Assembly (NCBI GenBank): GCA_017420755.1
Contig: JAFQOG010000009.1
Span: 83,968-147,967, forward strand
DNA length: 64,000 bases
Direction: 5' to 3'
Source: Clostridia bacterium
GTDB lineage: Bacteria; Bacillota; Clostridia; Oscillospirales; CAG-272
Shown here: one piece after another, positions 56,105-63,895 of the stretch
Position numbering within the stretch: position 1 is the stretch's first letter
Layout: each line of letters opens with the position of its first letter
The notes under the pieces: generated by a model
What the model was told of the DNA's origin: nothing
Database searches by the model: none
What the model saw: the letters and a program-made list of their open reading frames with translations, nothing else
Position numbers and translations under genes: made by a program

Positions 56105-57529
56105 TTAAAGATTATAATATTTGTCAAATTCTGCAGGGTGAGGAATCTTTGACATTTCTGAGCACTCTGCTCTTTTTGCCTTGATAAAGTTGTCAATAAG
56201 CTCCTTAGGGAACACTCCACCAGCGGTTAAATATTCATTATCCTTTTCAAGCGCGTCAAGTGCCTCAGGAAGTGAAGCTGGAAGATGGCTTAATTTTGCC
56301 TTTTCCTCGTCGCTTAGGTGGTAGAGGTTGCAGTCGTATGGGCCCCAACCGTTTGCGTGTGGGTCAATCTTGTTTTTAATTCCGTCAAGACCTGCCATCA
56401 AAATTGCCGCATAGCAGAAATATGGGTTACAGGTTGCATCAGGATTTCTAAGCTCAAAGCGACGCTTGTTTGGTGTCTTTGCATATGCAGGGATTCTTAT
56501 TACTGCACTACGGTTAGATGTTGCATAGCCAACAGTAACAGGAGCTTCAAAGCCTGGAACTAATCTCTTGAATGAGTTTGTGCTTGGGTTTGTTAAAGCG
56601 CAGAGTGAATCAATGTGCTTTAAAAGTCCGCCCATAAAGTAGTGCGCTTCGCGGCTTAGATGTGCGTAGCCGTTATCGTCTGAGAACACAGGCTCGCCAT
56701 CCTTTAAAAGTAGCATATGAACGTGCATACCACTACCAGCCTCGCCATAAATTGGCTTTGGCATAAAGGTTGCACTCATTCCGTGCTTTAGGGCTGTGTT
56801 GTGAATGATATATTTAATCATCATTGTTTTGTCAGCCATATCGGACATTTTGCCGAGCTGTGGCTCTATTTCGAACTGACCAGATGCGGCAACCTCTGGG
56901 TGATGGTAGTTGATTTCAATGCCCATTTCCTTCATAAGTAGGCACATCTCACTACGGCACTCATAGGAAATATCAAATGGCTTAGCAATATGATAGTTCT
57001 TTTGCTTAGGAACTACAACGCCTTGACCTTGAGTAGCTGAATTCCAGTAGGACTGCTTTGCATCAACTGTTGCGCTGATGGTCTTTCCGCTTACCTCCCA
57101 GCCGACATTGTCAAATAGATAGAACTCAAACTCCGGCAAAATGAGCATAGTGTCTGCAATGCCGAGGTCCTTCATATATTTTTCAGCCGCTAAAACTATA
57201 TTTCTTGGGTATTGTGGAAGTGGACGGTTTTCTGGGCTATCAATAATCATTGCATTACCTGTCATTGAAATTGTTGGAATCTCGCAGAATGGGTCGATAA
57301 CTGCGGTGTCAGGGTCAGGAATAAACACCATATCGCTCTTTTCAACTACTGCATAGCCATAGTTTGAAGCATCAAATCCGATACCACTTTTCATTGTGTC
57401 CTCGGAAAAGTTTTCTGCTAAAATTGTAACGTGTCTATATTGACCGTTAATGTCAACCATTTTAAAGTCAACCATTTTAATTCCGTTTTCCTTAATCATG
57501 TTAAGGACGTCTTGAACTGTTTTTGCCAT
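56105..57529 (-). CDS. glnA: Glutamine synthetase, type I
   Basis: Forms glutamine from glutamate, ammonia and ATP. The 474-residue protein has the beta-grasp N terminus (DFKMVDINGQYRHVTI), EFEFYLFDN, GEAGSGMHVHMLL (about 255-267), NSFKRLVPGFEAPVTVGYATSNRSAVIRIP and RFELRNPDATCNPY. Near the C terminus CNLYHLSDEE matches the adenylylation-loop NLYDLPPEE of GSI-beta enzymes, including the tyrosine. AGGAGGAG precedes ATG 57529; in-frame ATGs at 57553 and 57562 lie upstream of that site and are rejected. It is monocistronic, next to the Liv operon. Confidence 0.94.
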   Translation of the reverse strand: MAKTVQDVLNMIKENGIKMVDFKMVDINGQYRHVTILAENFSEDTMKSGIGFDASNYGYAVVEKSDMVFIPDPDTAVIDPFCEIPTISMTGNAMIIDSPENRPLPQYPRNIVLAAEKYMKDLGIADTMLILPEFEFYLFDNVGWEVSGKTISATVDAKQSYWNSATQGQGVVVPKQKNYHIAKPFDISYECRSEMCLLMKEMGIEINYHHPEVAASGQFEIEPQLGKMSDMADKTMMIKYIIHNTALKHGMSATFMPKPIYGEAGSGMHVHMLLLKDGEPVFSDDNGYAHLSREAHYFMGGLLKHIDSLCALTNPSTNSFKRLVPGFEAPVTVGYATSNRSAVIRIPAYAKTPNKRRFELRNPDATCNPYFCYAAILMAGLDGIKNKIDPHANGWGPYDCNLYHLSDEEKAKLSHLPASLPEALDALEKDNEYLTAGGVFPKELIDNFIKAKRAECSEMSKIPHPAEFDKYYNL

Positions 57530-57570
57530 CTTTTTTCTCCTCCTTGTGCGCATTTGCGCCATATATTTCT

Positions 57571-57599
57571 ATTATAGCAAATTATTCTATCTTAGTCAA
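57571..57599 (-). promoter_or_regulatory. Promoter of glnA
   Basis: Minus-strand TTGACT (57594-57599), 17-bp spacer, TATAAT (57571-57576). The short leader contains a GCGCA / TGCGC hairpin. No glutamine riboswitch or GlnR-type operator was recognised. Confidence 0.85.
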
Positions 57600-57604
57600 T
57601 AAGT

Positions 57605-57632
57605 AAAAAAGGCAGGAAAAATCCTGCCTTAA
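57605..57632 (-). terminator. Terminator of the CxxC-repeat lipoprotein operon
   Basis: AAGGCAGGA / TCCTGCCTT stem with T-run on the minus strand, abutting the glnA promoter. Confidence 0.88.
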
Positions 57633-57696
57633 TTTTGGTTTGAATCTGCGCTAATGCTGTGCTGATATGTGGGCACAATGAAGTAGTTTTTTGTGA

Positions 57697-60081
57697 TTAA
57701 TAAGACTGCTTGATTTCCACCCTATATTTAGTCCAGCTTTCGCCGCCATCGTTTGAAAAGTAGTACTCAACCCACTCTCCATCCGAAAGACCAATCCACT
57801 CAAGCACAAAACCGCACTCTCCTATTAGGTAATAGAGATCGTATTCGCTCTCGCCGAAATCATGGTGTATCTCCTTTACCTTTAAAAATTCGTTGTCTGT
57901 TGTCAAATATTCAAGATTCCTGCCGACAAGCTGAACTGCTAAATTGGCTTGGTTTTTGTCTGGAGGAATAATAACTGTATAAGTGAGTGTTTCCTCGTCA
58001 TATAGATATTCTTCGTTAGCGACAAACAAAAGTTCTGTAAAGCAGATTGCATCAGCGCCGCAAACACAATCATTTCCTGTACTGAAATCGTGCTCCTGGG
58101 TTATAGAACCACCGCAACATTTCCAGATTCTTTCGTGCGTATCCCCATTATCAACATAGGAGTATTCGTTAGTGGTATGTGCCTCACTTTCAATTTCTAC
58201 GTAATCACAAAGAGAGCAAACTTTCTTGTGTGTTAGTATATCTTCATTGGGTTCATAGACAAAGGTACACTCATTTTCACAAACAAAGATTGCGCTGATG
58301 GTAACATCGGAAAGTGGCATTGTAAATTGGTTGTTTTCAACGGGTACTTCGTTACCCAAGCTGTCTTTTACTATCAGGCTCTTGAATTTATATCCGTCAT
58401 CTGCCGAAATATTTACAGTTACACACTCGCCTGCAATCGCATTTTCATTTGTTGTCACTTGCCCGTTTTTAGACTCGTTAACGGAAATTCCAACAAGTCT
58501 CTTAATAGAAATTTTGCAGCCGTCTTCCCAAGTAGCGCCACCGTCATTGGAATAATTAAAGATAAAATCACGTCCCGAAGACAGCTGTTCATTAAAGATT
58601 AACGTGTCGGTATTCTCATCATAATCTAAGCTTAGCTCATTCAAAAAGAAATTAGCTACAACACCAACATCAATCTGCAGCTTTTGAAGAGCGTTTTCCT
58701 TAGAAAGATATTTTAGATTTATGCCGTGAAATACCAATTTCATATCCACCTTATCCTGAGACGAAGCAACCGTGTAGGCATTAATGCTTGGGTCAAATAC
58801 GATGTCTTCGCCAAAGATAGTCATTTTGGTAATTATTATCTTTTCTCCACAATCGCACACGGAATCAAATGTATGTTTTTCTTCTAATACTTCTCCACAT
58901 TCGTGAATTTTTGTGTATGTTCCGTCGCCGTTATCTGTGTAAGAGCTACTGCCTTCTTGATGATTAGTAAGGTCTTTAGGTGTATATTCAATCTCGCAAA
59001 CCTCACAAAGCTTACCCTTTAAGCATGTAGCCACGCCACCGCTGTGAGTTTCATTTGCCTCTATGACATTTGTGTCACAATTAGTACAGGTTACGGGAGT
59101 TGTGCAATCGCCGTCGTCCTCAGCCGGTGTATGGCTTTCGTTTCCGCCAATCAAAATCCAACCACACATTTCACATTCAACCCATGTTGTGCAATCGCCA
59201 TCGTCTTCACCATAGTGCTCACCATAAGAACTATTTGCATCACAGCCATCGTTTGCGCATTCGTACCAATGATGCGCATCGGTTGCATTCCAAATATTAT
59301 CAAAGACGTGCTCCTTTGCTTCCACAAGCACTACCTCGCAATTTACACAAAAAACTCGAGTTGTGCAGTCATAATCATCTTCTTCAGCAGTATGGCTTTC
59401 ATTTGCTGCTGTTGTAACCTCATCGCAAACGCTACATCTTACTTCTGTTGTGCAATCGCCGTCATCCTCGAAAGGTGTATGTCCGAGAGGTTCTCCCTCG
59501 GTCGTTGCGCAGGTCTTACAGGTCTTTGGGGTATAACAGTCAGCATTTATCCAAGTATGTCCTAATGCTTCTCCCTCGGTTATACTACAAGCAGTACAGG
59601 TTTTTGGAGTTATGCAATCTGCATTCTTCCATGTGTGTCCTAAAGGCGCGCCCTTAACTGCGCCACATCCCTCGCAAGCCTCGGGTGTAGTACAGGTCGC
59701 AGGCTTCCAGCTATGCTCGACAGTAACCTCTCTCTCTTTACCGCAGCTATGACAGCTGCTATCACAGTCGCCATAATAATTATGCTCTATCGTTATCTCT
59801 CTTGCTTCTTCACACTCATTGCAGATTTCATCGCAGTCGCTATAATATGTGTGCTCTTGCATTACTTCTCTTGCTTCTTTACACTGATTACAGGTAGCAT
59901 CGCAATCTCCACTATAAGTGTGCTCCACCTGTATCTCTCTTGCTTCGCCACACTCATTACATACAGAATCACAAGGACCATTATATGTATGCTCACACTT
60001 GTTACCGCAAGCGGTCAAGCCAAACGCAATCAATAAGGACATACACACAGCAAGTAGCATTATTATTCTATTTCTTTTCAT
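57697..60081 (-). CDS. CxxC-repeat surface lipoprotein, 794 residues
   Basis: Lipobox at Cys25. Four tandem 22-residue units (EHTYSGDCDATCNQCKEARE type, about 26-115) are followed by TPKTC-x2-C-x3-EGEALGHTW units (about 120-200) and four or more ESHTxxEDDGDCTTxVxCxxC units (about 200-365). Then come beta-rich domains, one with the VNISADDGYKFKSLIVKDSLGNEV pattern of InlB-type B repeats (about 545-600), and further CxxC/His spacers. GGAG precedes ATG 60081; the ATG at 60114 lacks a good site. It is probably anchored outside the cell. Function unknown. Confidence 0.72.
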   Translation of the reverse strand: MKRNRIIMLLAVCMSLLIAFGLTACGNKCEHTYNGPCDSVCNECGEAREIQVEHTYSGDCDATCNQCKEAREVMQEHTYYSDCDEICNECEEAREITIEHNYYGDCDSSCHSCGKEREVTVEHSWKPATCTTPEACEGCGAVKGAPLGHTWKNADCITPKTCTACSITEGEALGHTWINADCYTPKTCKTCATTEGEPLGHTPFEDDGDCTTEVRCSVCDEVTTAANESHTAEEDDYDCTTRVFCVNCEVVLVEAKEHVFDNIWNATDAHHWYECANDGCDANSSYGEHYGEDDGDCTTWVECEMCGWILIGGNESHTPAEDDGDCTTPVTCTNCDTNVIEANETHSGGVATCLKGKLCEVCEIEYTPKDLTNHQEGSSSYTDNGDGTYTKIHECGEVLEEKHTFDSVCDCGEKIIITKMTIFGEDIVFDPSINAYTVASSQDKVDMKLVFHGINLKYLSKENALQKLQIDVGVVANFFLNELSLDYDENTDTLIFNEQLSSGRDFIFNYSNDGGATWEDGCKISIKRLVGISVNESKNGQVTTNENAIAGECVTVNISADDGYKFKSLIVKDSLGNEVPVENNQFTMPLSDVTISAIFVCENECTFVYEPNEDILTHKKVCSLCDYVEIESEAHTTNEYSYVDNGDTHERIWKCCGGSITQEHDFSTGNDCVCGADAICFTELLFVANEEYLYDEETLTYTVIIPPDKNQANLAVQLVGRNLEYLTTDNEFLKVKEIHHDFGESEYDLYYLIGECGFVLEWIGLSDGEWVEYYFSNDGGESWTKYRVEIKQSY

Positions 60082-60111
60082 TAAATCATTCTCCATATCA
60101 TTAAGTTCATT

Positions 60112-60144
60112 CAAGCCTGTACGTATAAAGGGCTACGCAGGCTT
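60112..60144 (-). terminator. Weak hairpin between the two CxxC-repeat lipoprotein genes
   Basis: AAGCCTG-GTA / TAC-CAGGCTT arms on the minus strand, without a clear T-run. It probably allows read-through into the downstream gene. Confidence 0.4.
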
Positions 60145-60148
60145 TTTA

Positions 60149-61687
60149 TTATGGTGCAGTGTTGCCGAATTCCGTGCGTGTTTCATTAATCTGGTTTCCT
60201 TCTTCATCGTACTCGTATTCATAGATGACTCCACTGCCATCGGTATAGGTTTCCGTCCTTTTAACGCAGTATTCCTTTTCATTGAATTCATATTCAATCG
60301 TATCCATATCGCCGTATGCAAAGGTGACAGTTGACTTGCTTAAACGCCAATTTTCTCCGTCATAAACATTCTCGTATTCAGCGACACAATATAATTTTCC
60401 GTCAGCATCGATGGACGTATCCTTGATCAAAATACCATTCTCGTCATAATCAACGATATTTTTGCGCCCGTCATCCCACAGGTGAGTTAATCTGATCATT
60501 TCTCCGTTTTCATCGTATTCTTGAATTTGATGTTGACCATCAGCATCTGTAAAGACTTCTTTAACAATATTACCGTTTTCATCATACTCATACGTGGAAG
60601 AATACCAATAATCGTTTACGTCCGTGTACGTTTTTTTAATTTCCTTTCCGTTTTCGTCGTATTCACTAATGGTTATGTTGCCTTCGGTGTCTGTATTCGT
60701 TTCTTTAATAAGGTTTCCGTTTTCATTATATTCATATTGATAAGAGTAGGTGGTACCGTCGGCGTTTAGGCATGTTCTTTTGACACGGTTTCCATTCTCG
60801 TCATATTCATAAAGATCGGTATCTTCTAAAGTTCCGTCAAAGCTATAATCTTCTTCTTTTAACAAATTGCCGTTTTCATCATTGGTATAAAGCGTATACT
60901 CCTTTAGGGTATCGTCGCTATGATAATCTTCTTTTTTAATCAAAAAGCCGTTTTCGTCATAATGATAGAGCGTGTAAATGAGAAGCTCCCCTTCAAAATC
61001 ACATAAGCCCCCCTTCATTATGTCACCGTTTTCGTTATACTCAAAGAAGAAATAATCCAAAAGCTCTCCATCACTGTCATAATTCTCGGACTTGATAACA
61101 TCGCCGTTTTCGTTGTGGAAATTTTCGAAACAAAAGGTCATCTCTCCCTGCTCATATACAATTTGCTTAATATGCAGACCATCCGAATTATAAAGACCAA
61201 CGGTGGCATCTGTCTCAATTTCGCCTTCTTGCTTTACGGTGTATTTCACACCACACTCACAGGTGTACTCATCGTTAAGGACGTGCTTTTCCTTGCTGCC
61301 CTCGTCAAGCTTTTCGCACTTCGAACACAACTGATAGTGGTAATGATCGTCATAGCCTTTGGCGGTATAGCTGTGCCCAAGAGCCTCTCCCTCAGTCGTT
61401 CCGCAGGTCTTACAGGTCTTTGGGGTGATACAGGTCGCATCCTCCCAGTTGTGAGGGAGCTTCTCGCCCTCGGTCGCTTTGCAGACTGTACAGGTTTTAA
61501 GTGTCGTGCAGGTGGCATCCTTCCACTGATGCGCCGATACCTCTCTTCTTTCTCCGCAATCATTGCAGGTCGCGTCGCAAGCATTATCGTATGTATGTTC
61601 ACACGCTTTTTTTCCGCAAGATACAAGCGCCAAACATATTGTCAAGGCCAATAATCCGGATATTAATAAAGTAGATATTTTTTTCAT
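60149..61687 (-). CDS. Lipoprotein with CxxC repeats and YD-like repeats
   Basis: A 512-residue lipoprotein with its lipobox at Cys24. Cysteine units follow (CEHTYDNACDATCNDCGERRE, then C-x5-TC-x2-C-x4-GE-x2-GH units; about 27-150). About ten repeats of 20-24 residues with consensus YDENGNxxKxxxxDxDGxxxxxxY (about 165-480) resemble RHS/YD-type repeats. No RHS core or toxin tip is present, so an RHS-toxin role is unlikely. Its ATG overlaps the stop of the upstream 104-residue gene (ATGA). Probably surface displayed; ligand unknown. Confidence 0.7.
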   Translation of the reverse strand: MKKISTLLISGLLALTICLALVSCGKKACEHTYDNACDATCNDCGERREVSAHQWKDATCTTLKTCTVCKATEGEKLPHNWEDATCITPKTCKTCGTTEGEALGHSYTAKGYDDHYHYQLCSKCEKLDEGSKEKHVLNDEYTCECGVKYTVKQEGEIETDATVGLYNSDGLHIKQIVYEQGEMTFCFENFHNENGDVIKSENYDSDGELLDYFFFEYNENGDIMKGGLCDFEGELLIYTLYHYDENGFLIKKEDYHSDDTLKEYTLYTNDENGNLLKEEDYSFDGTLEDTDLYEYDENGNRVKRTCLNADGTTYSYQYEYNENGNLIKETNTDTEGNITISEYDENGKEIKKTYTDVNDYWYSSTYEYDENGNIVKEVFTDADGQHQIQEYDENGEMIRLTHLWDDGRKNIVDYDENGILIKDTSIDADGKLYCVAEYENVYDGENWRLSKSTVTFAYGDMDTIEYEFNEKEYCVKRTETYTDGSGVIYEYEYDEEGNQINETRTEFGNTAP

Positions 61688-61998
61688 TGTAGATTCTCCT
61701 TGTTATTTTTGTTTTGACAAATTCCGATCAGGTCACATCCAAATTTGAAATATGAACAGCTTATGCAGCTATCTCCCTTTGGGTTTCCTTTAAAATGCTC
61801 ACATTTGTCTTGCATTGCGGTTACAAATGCGAAGCTATCGTCTGTGTAAACTGGGTTCTTTTTAAAATCAGGATAAATAGGTATTGACTCATTATATTGA
61901 CCCTTTCTATCCTTTTCCTCATAGTACCCATAGTATATTTCAAATACCTTTCCCAAAAGCTCTATTCTTTTGAAAAGTCGTCCTTCGTTTATGCTCAT
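61684..61998 (-). CDS. Small cysteine-rich protein of unknown function
   Basis: A 104-residue protein I do not recognise. The N-terminal half contains aromatic and charged residues (FEIYYGYYEEKDRKGQY) and an IPIYPDF segment. The C-terminal part has six cysteines in the pattern CEHFKG, CISC, FGCDLIGIC (about 66-94), suggesting a metal or iron-sulfur site. There is no signal peptide, so it is cytosolic. GAGGAG precedes the ATG. It is translationally coupled (ATGA) to a CxxC-repeat lipoprotein. Confidence 0.65.
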   Translation of the reverse strand: MSINEGRLFKRIELLGKVFEIYYGYYEEKDRKGQYNESIPIYPDFKKNPVYTDDSFAFVTAMQDKCEHFKGNPKGDSCISCSYFKFGCDLIGICQNKNNKENLQ

Positions 61999-62051
61999 TT
62001 AAATCTCCTCAAATTTTATTACAATACCATTATATATCAATTTAAAAAGAA

Positions 62052-62078
62052 AAAACACACCCTAAAGTGTGCTTTTTT
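62052..62078 (-). terminator. Terminator of the LuxR-type regulator gene
   Basis: Minus-strand AAGCACAC / GTGTGTTT stem followed by a T-run, about 40 bp past the stop of the regulator at 62118. Confidence 0.7.
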
Positions 62079-62117
62079 AGACATATTTTTTTGTCCGTTT
62101 TTTCTTGGAAAAGGACA

Positions 62118-63338
62118 TTATAATATATAGGAAAACTCGCTTTTATCGTTTACCCCCGTTTTGGTGATAACTCTTGCTATTGTTTGCTTAATTGTTGACT
62201 CTGACATATATAGCATATTTGCAATTTCCTTTGCAGAAAAGCCAAAGGCACAAAGCTTGGCAACCTCATGCTCTCTTGGGGTTAAATTGGTTGCAATATA
62301 TTTGTTTCTAACAGCGCCGGAGAGCCTTGCCCAGCCTATGCTATAACGGGAATAGAGTTCTTTTATTAGGACATTCGCCTCGTCACTGACCAGTGCCACT
62401 CTTTCCTCCAAAAGTCCGTCAAAATGTCTTACATACTCGGTCAAAACTCCGTAAAGTCCATCGGGCACGGCAAGTGCTACTGCTTTATCTATGTGAGCTA
62501 TTGCCTTTTCTCTCATTCCCGAATTGTGATAAGCCACAGCACAGGACATACGGAGATAAATTTCGGGAATTACGGTTTTGTCAACCACCGCTTGAGTGAT
62601 TAATGGCTCTATGGTGTTTGGTATCATTTTCATAAGTGCAAGGCCGGTAACGCCCTCTAATTCAGCCTGCTTTGAAGCAATAGCGAACGCCGCCATATAT
62701 AAATATTTAATGTAGAAAACCTTACAGGCAGGGTGCGCGTCGGGTGGCAAAAGCTCAAAGTTGCCAGACACAAACCACTCGGGGTAGTCCTTGTTGTCAT
62801 AAATTGAGCTATCTATAATTGCCAAGGATAAGGAAATTATTTCGCGCTCGTTTTCATTCTCACAAGGAGCTTCACATATGTGCTTTTTTGCCTCGTGCCA
62901 AAGGTTAACATCTCCACGCCATATTGCGCAAAGGGCTAAAAGCATTCCTCCGCCTAAAATAGCATAAAAGCCCGAATGAGAGGACAAAAAGTATCTTGCG
63001 TGGTCGTAAACCTTGTCTATTTCTCCACGACGATAAGCAATTTGTGCCTCGAATAGTGCGTGTGCCTCTGGATTATTAATTAGCATTTCGGCACATTTGT
63101 CAGCCTCGCCAGGCTTATTGTATAGGCTTGTCATATCGAGGAATGGGCTTTTCCTTGGCATTGGCATATGAGGAATTTCTCCTTTTGCCGAGCTTGGCAA
63201 AACTGCGTGCTCAGGTATCATCCAAGCGCGACCAAAGCGCACCGCCCCCTTGATTTTCTCTTGGCTGCAAAGTATCTGTACGCGGCGCTCAGTTACGCCC
63301 CATTTTTTTGATGCCTCTTTTACAGTAATTAAATTCAT
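62118..63338 (-). CDS. Transcriptional regulator with N-terminal MerR/excisionase-like HTH and C-terminal LuxR HTH
   Basis: A 406-residue protein. Residues 1-55 read as an excisionase/MerR-type winged helix (ITVKEASKKWGVTERRVQILC then FGRAWMIPEHA). About 70-330 is helical and TPR-like (ALFEAQIAYRRGEIDKVYDHARYFL, AYHNSGMREKAIAHIDKAVALA). The last 65 residues are a LuxR/GerE HTH (NLTPREHEVAKLCAFGFSAKEIANMLYMSESTIKQ). Two separate DNA-binding domains flank a helical sensor-like region. There is no receiver domain. Its leader carries two palindromes 33 bp apart, suggesting autoregulation. The target is unknown. Confidence 0.82.
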   Translation of the reverse strand: MNLITVKEASKKWGVTERRVQILCSQEKIKGAVRFGRAWMIPEHAVLPSSAKGEIPHMPMPRKSPFLDMTSLYNKPGEADKCAEMLINNPEAHALFEAQIAYRRGEIDKVYDHARYFLSSHSGFYAILGGGMLLALCAIWRGDVNLWHEAKKHICEAPCENENEREIISLSLAIIDSSIYDNKDYPEWFVSGNFELLPPDAHPACKVFYIKYLYMAAFAIASKQAELEGVTGLALMKMIPNTIEPLITQAVVDKTVIPEIYLRMSCAVAYHNSGMREKAIAHIDKAVALAVPDGLYGVLTEYVRHFDGLLEERVALVSDEANVLIKELYSRYSIGWARLSGAVRNKYIATNLTPREHEVAKLCAFGFSAKEIANMLYMSESTIKQTIARVITKTGVNDKSEFSYIL

Positions 63339-63352
63339 TTTCTCTCCAAAAA

Positions 63353-63368
63353 GTTCGTTTATGCGAAC
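63353..63368. promoter_or_regulatory. Palindromic operator-like site 1
   Basis: GTTCG-TTTATG-CGAAC inverted repeat between the regulator promoter and its ATG. It is a variant of the site at 63386-63401, with the same orientation and a 33-bp register. Confidence 0.6.
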
Positions 63369-63385
63369 TCATTTTCTGTTTTTAT

Positions 63386-63401
63386 GTTCGCTAATGCGAA
63401 C
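63386..63401. promoter_or_regulatory. Palindromic operator-like site 2
   Basis: GTTCGC-TAAT-GCGAAC inverted repeat beginning about 11 bp downstream of the -10 element, overlapping the expected start site region. It is positioned to block initiation or early elongation. Confidence 0.62.
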
Positions 63402-63411
63402 TCTATGCTTG

Positions 63412-63440
63412 ATTATACACCAATTTTTTCCCTATGTCAA
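63412..63440 (-). promoter_or_regulatory. Promoter of the dual-HTH regulator gene
   Basis: Minus-strand TTGACA (63435-63440), 17-bp spacer, TATAAT (63412-63417): consensus. Confidence 0.9.
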
Positions 63441-63467
63441 GAAAAAAACACCCGATTGGGTGCTTTT
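63441..63467 (-). terminator. Terminator of the small membrane protein gene
   Basis: Minus-strand GCACCC-AATC-GGGTGT stem followed by TTTTTT. It overlaps the upstream edge of the regulator promoter. Confidence 0.85.
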
Positions 63468-63469
63468 CT

Positions 63470-63751
63470 TTACTGCTCGTTTTCTTCGTTATTAAATGTT
63501 TTTACATCATATGTAGATGTTGATGCAAATGTTGCGTTAGCGCTTGGCATCATTTTTAGATTTGGGAGAGCTATAACATATAAGTACCCAACAAGTCCAA
63601 GCCAAAAGCACATTGCAAAGCTATGGATTGACACATCGTATCCTTTTTGGAATGCAATAGCCTCGAATTTTTTAGCTATGAAATAATTAAGAATTATCAC
63701 CGCTGCAAGTAATGCCATATAAAATAAAAATACAAAAAATACTCCTATCAT
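63470..63751 (-). CDS. Small two-helix membrane protein
   Basis: A 93-residue protein with two hydrophobic segments (about 2-25 and 45-63) and a Thr/Ser/Asn/Glu-rich tail. The in-frame TTG at 63766 overlaps the Shine-Dalgarno (TTGGAGGGG), so ATG 63751 is used. It lies upstream of the dual-HTH regulator on the same strand but is separated by a terminator and promoter. No known family recognised. Confidence 0.6.
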   Translation of the reverse strand: MIGVFFVFLFYMALLAAVIILNYFIAKKFEAIAFQKGYDVSIHSFAMCFWLGLVGYLYVIALPNLKMMPSANATFASTSTYDVKTFNNEENEQ

Positions 63752-63808
63752 TGTTTTCCCCTCCAAGTTTTATTTGCGAAATCAAGATTCTCGACCCCAC
63801 ATAACATT

Positions 63809-63837
63809 ATTATATGCTGATTGAAATTTTTTGTCAA
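63809..63837 (-). promoter_or_regulatory. Promoter of the small membrane protein gene
   Basis: Minus-strand TTGACA (63832-63837), 17-bp spacer, TATAAT (63809-63814). Confidence 0.88.
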
Positions 63838-63864
63838 CAACAAAAATGTGGCAAAAGCCAAAAT

Positions 63865-63895
63865 AAAAATCCACCAGCTTAGCTGGTGGTTTTTC
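63865..63895. terminator. Terminator at window end
   Basis: CCACCAGC-TTA-GCTGGTGG stem with A-rich and T-rich flanks. It probably ends a transcript entering from beyond the window or insulates the small membrane protein promoter. Confidence 0.8.

Noticed and set aside
56105-57562. Longer glnA start at the upstream in-frame ATG (57562)
   Set aside because: It lies upstream of the AGGAGGAG site, adds an 11-residue basic extension and falls almost on the expected transcription start.
59044-59657. Plus-strand open frames opposite the CxxC-repeat lipoprotein
   Set aside because: Cysteine codons read in reverse give repetitive frames without start signals; the minus-strand lipoprotein has a lipobox and a ribosome binding site.
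60149-61687. RHS/YD-repeat toxin
   Set aside because: Only YD-like repeats are present, with no RHS core domain, toxin tip or immunity gene nearby.
63353-63401. LexA (SOS) boxes upstream of the dual-HTH regulator
   Set aside because: Firmicute LexA boxes are CGAAC-N4-GTTCG; these sites have the half-sites in the opposite order (GTTCG-N-CGAAC), so an SOS assignment is not supported.
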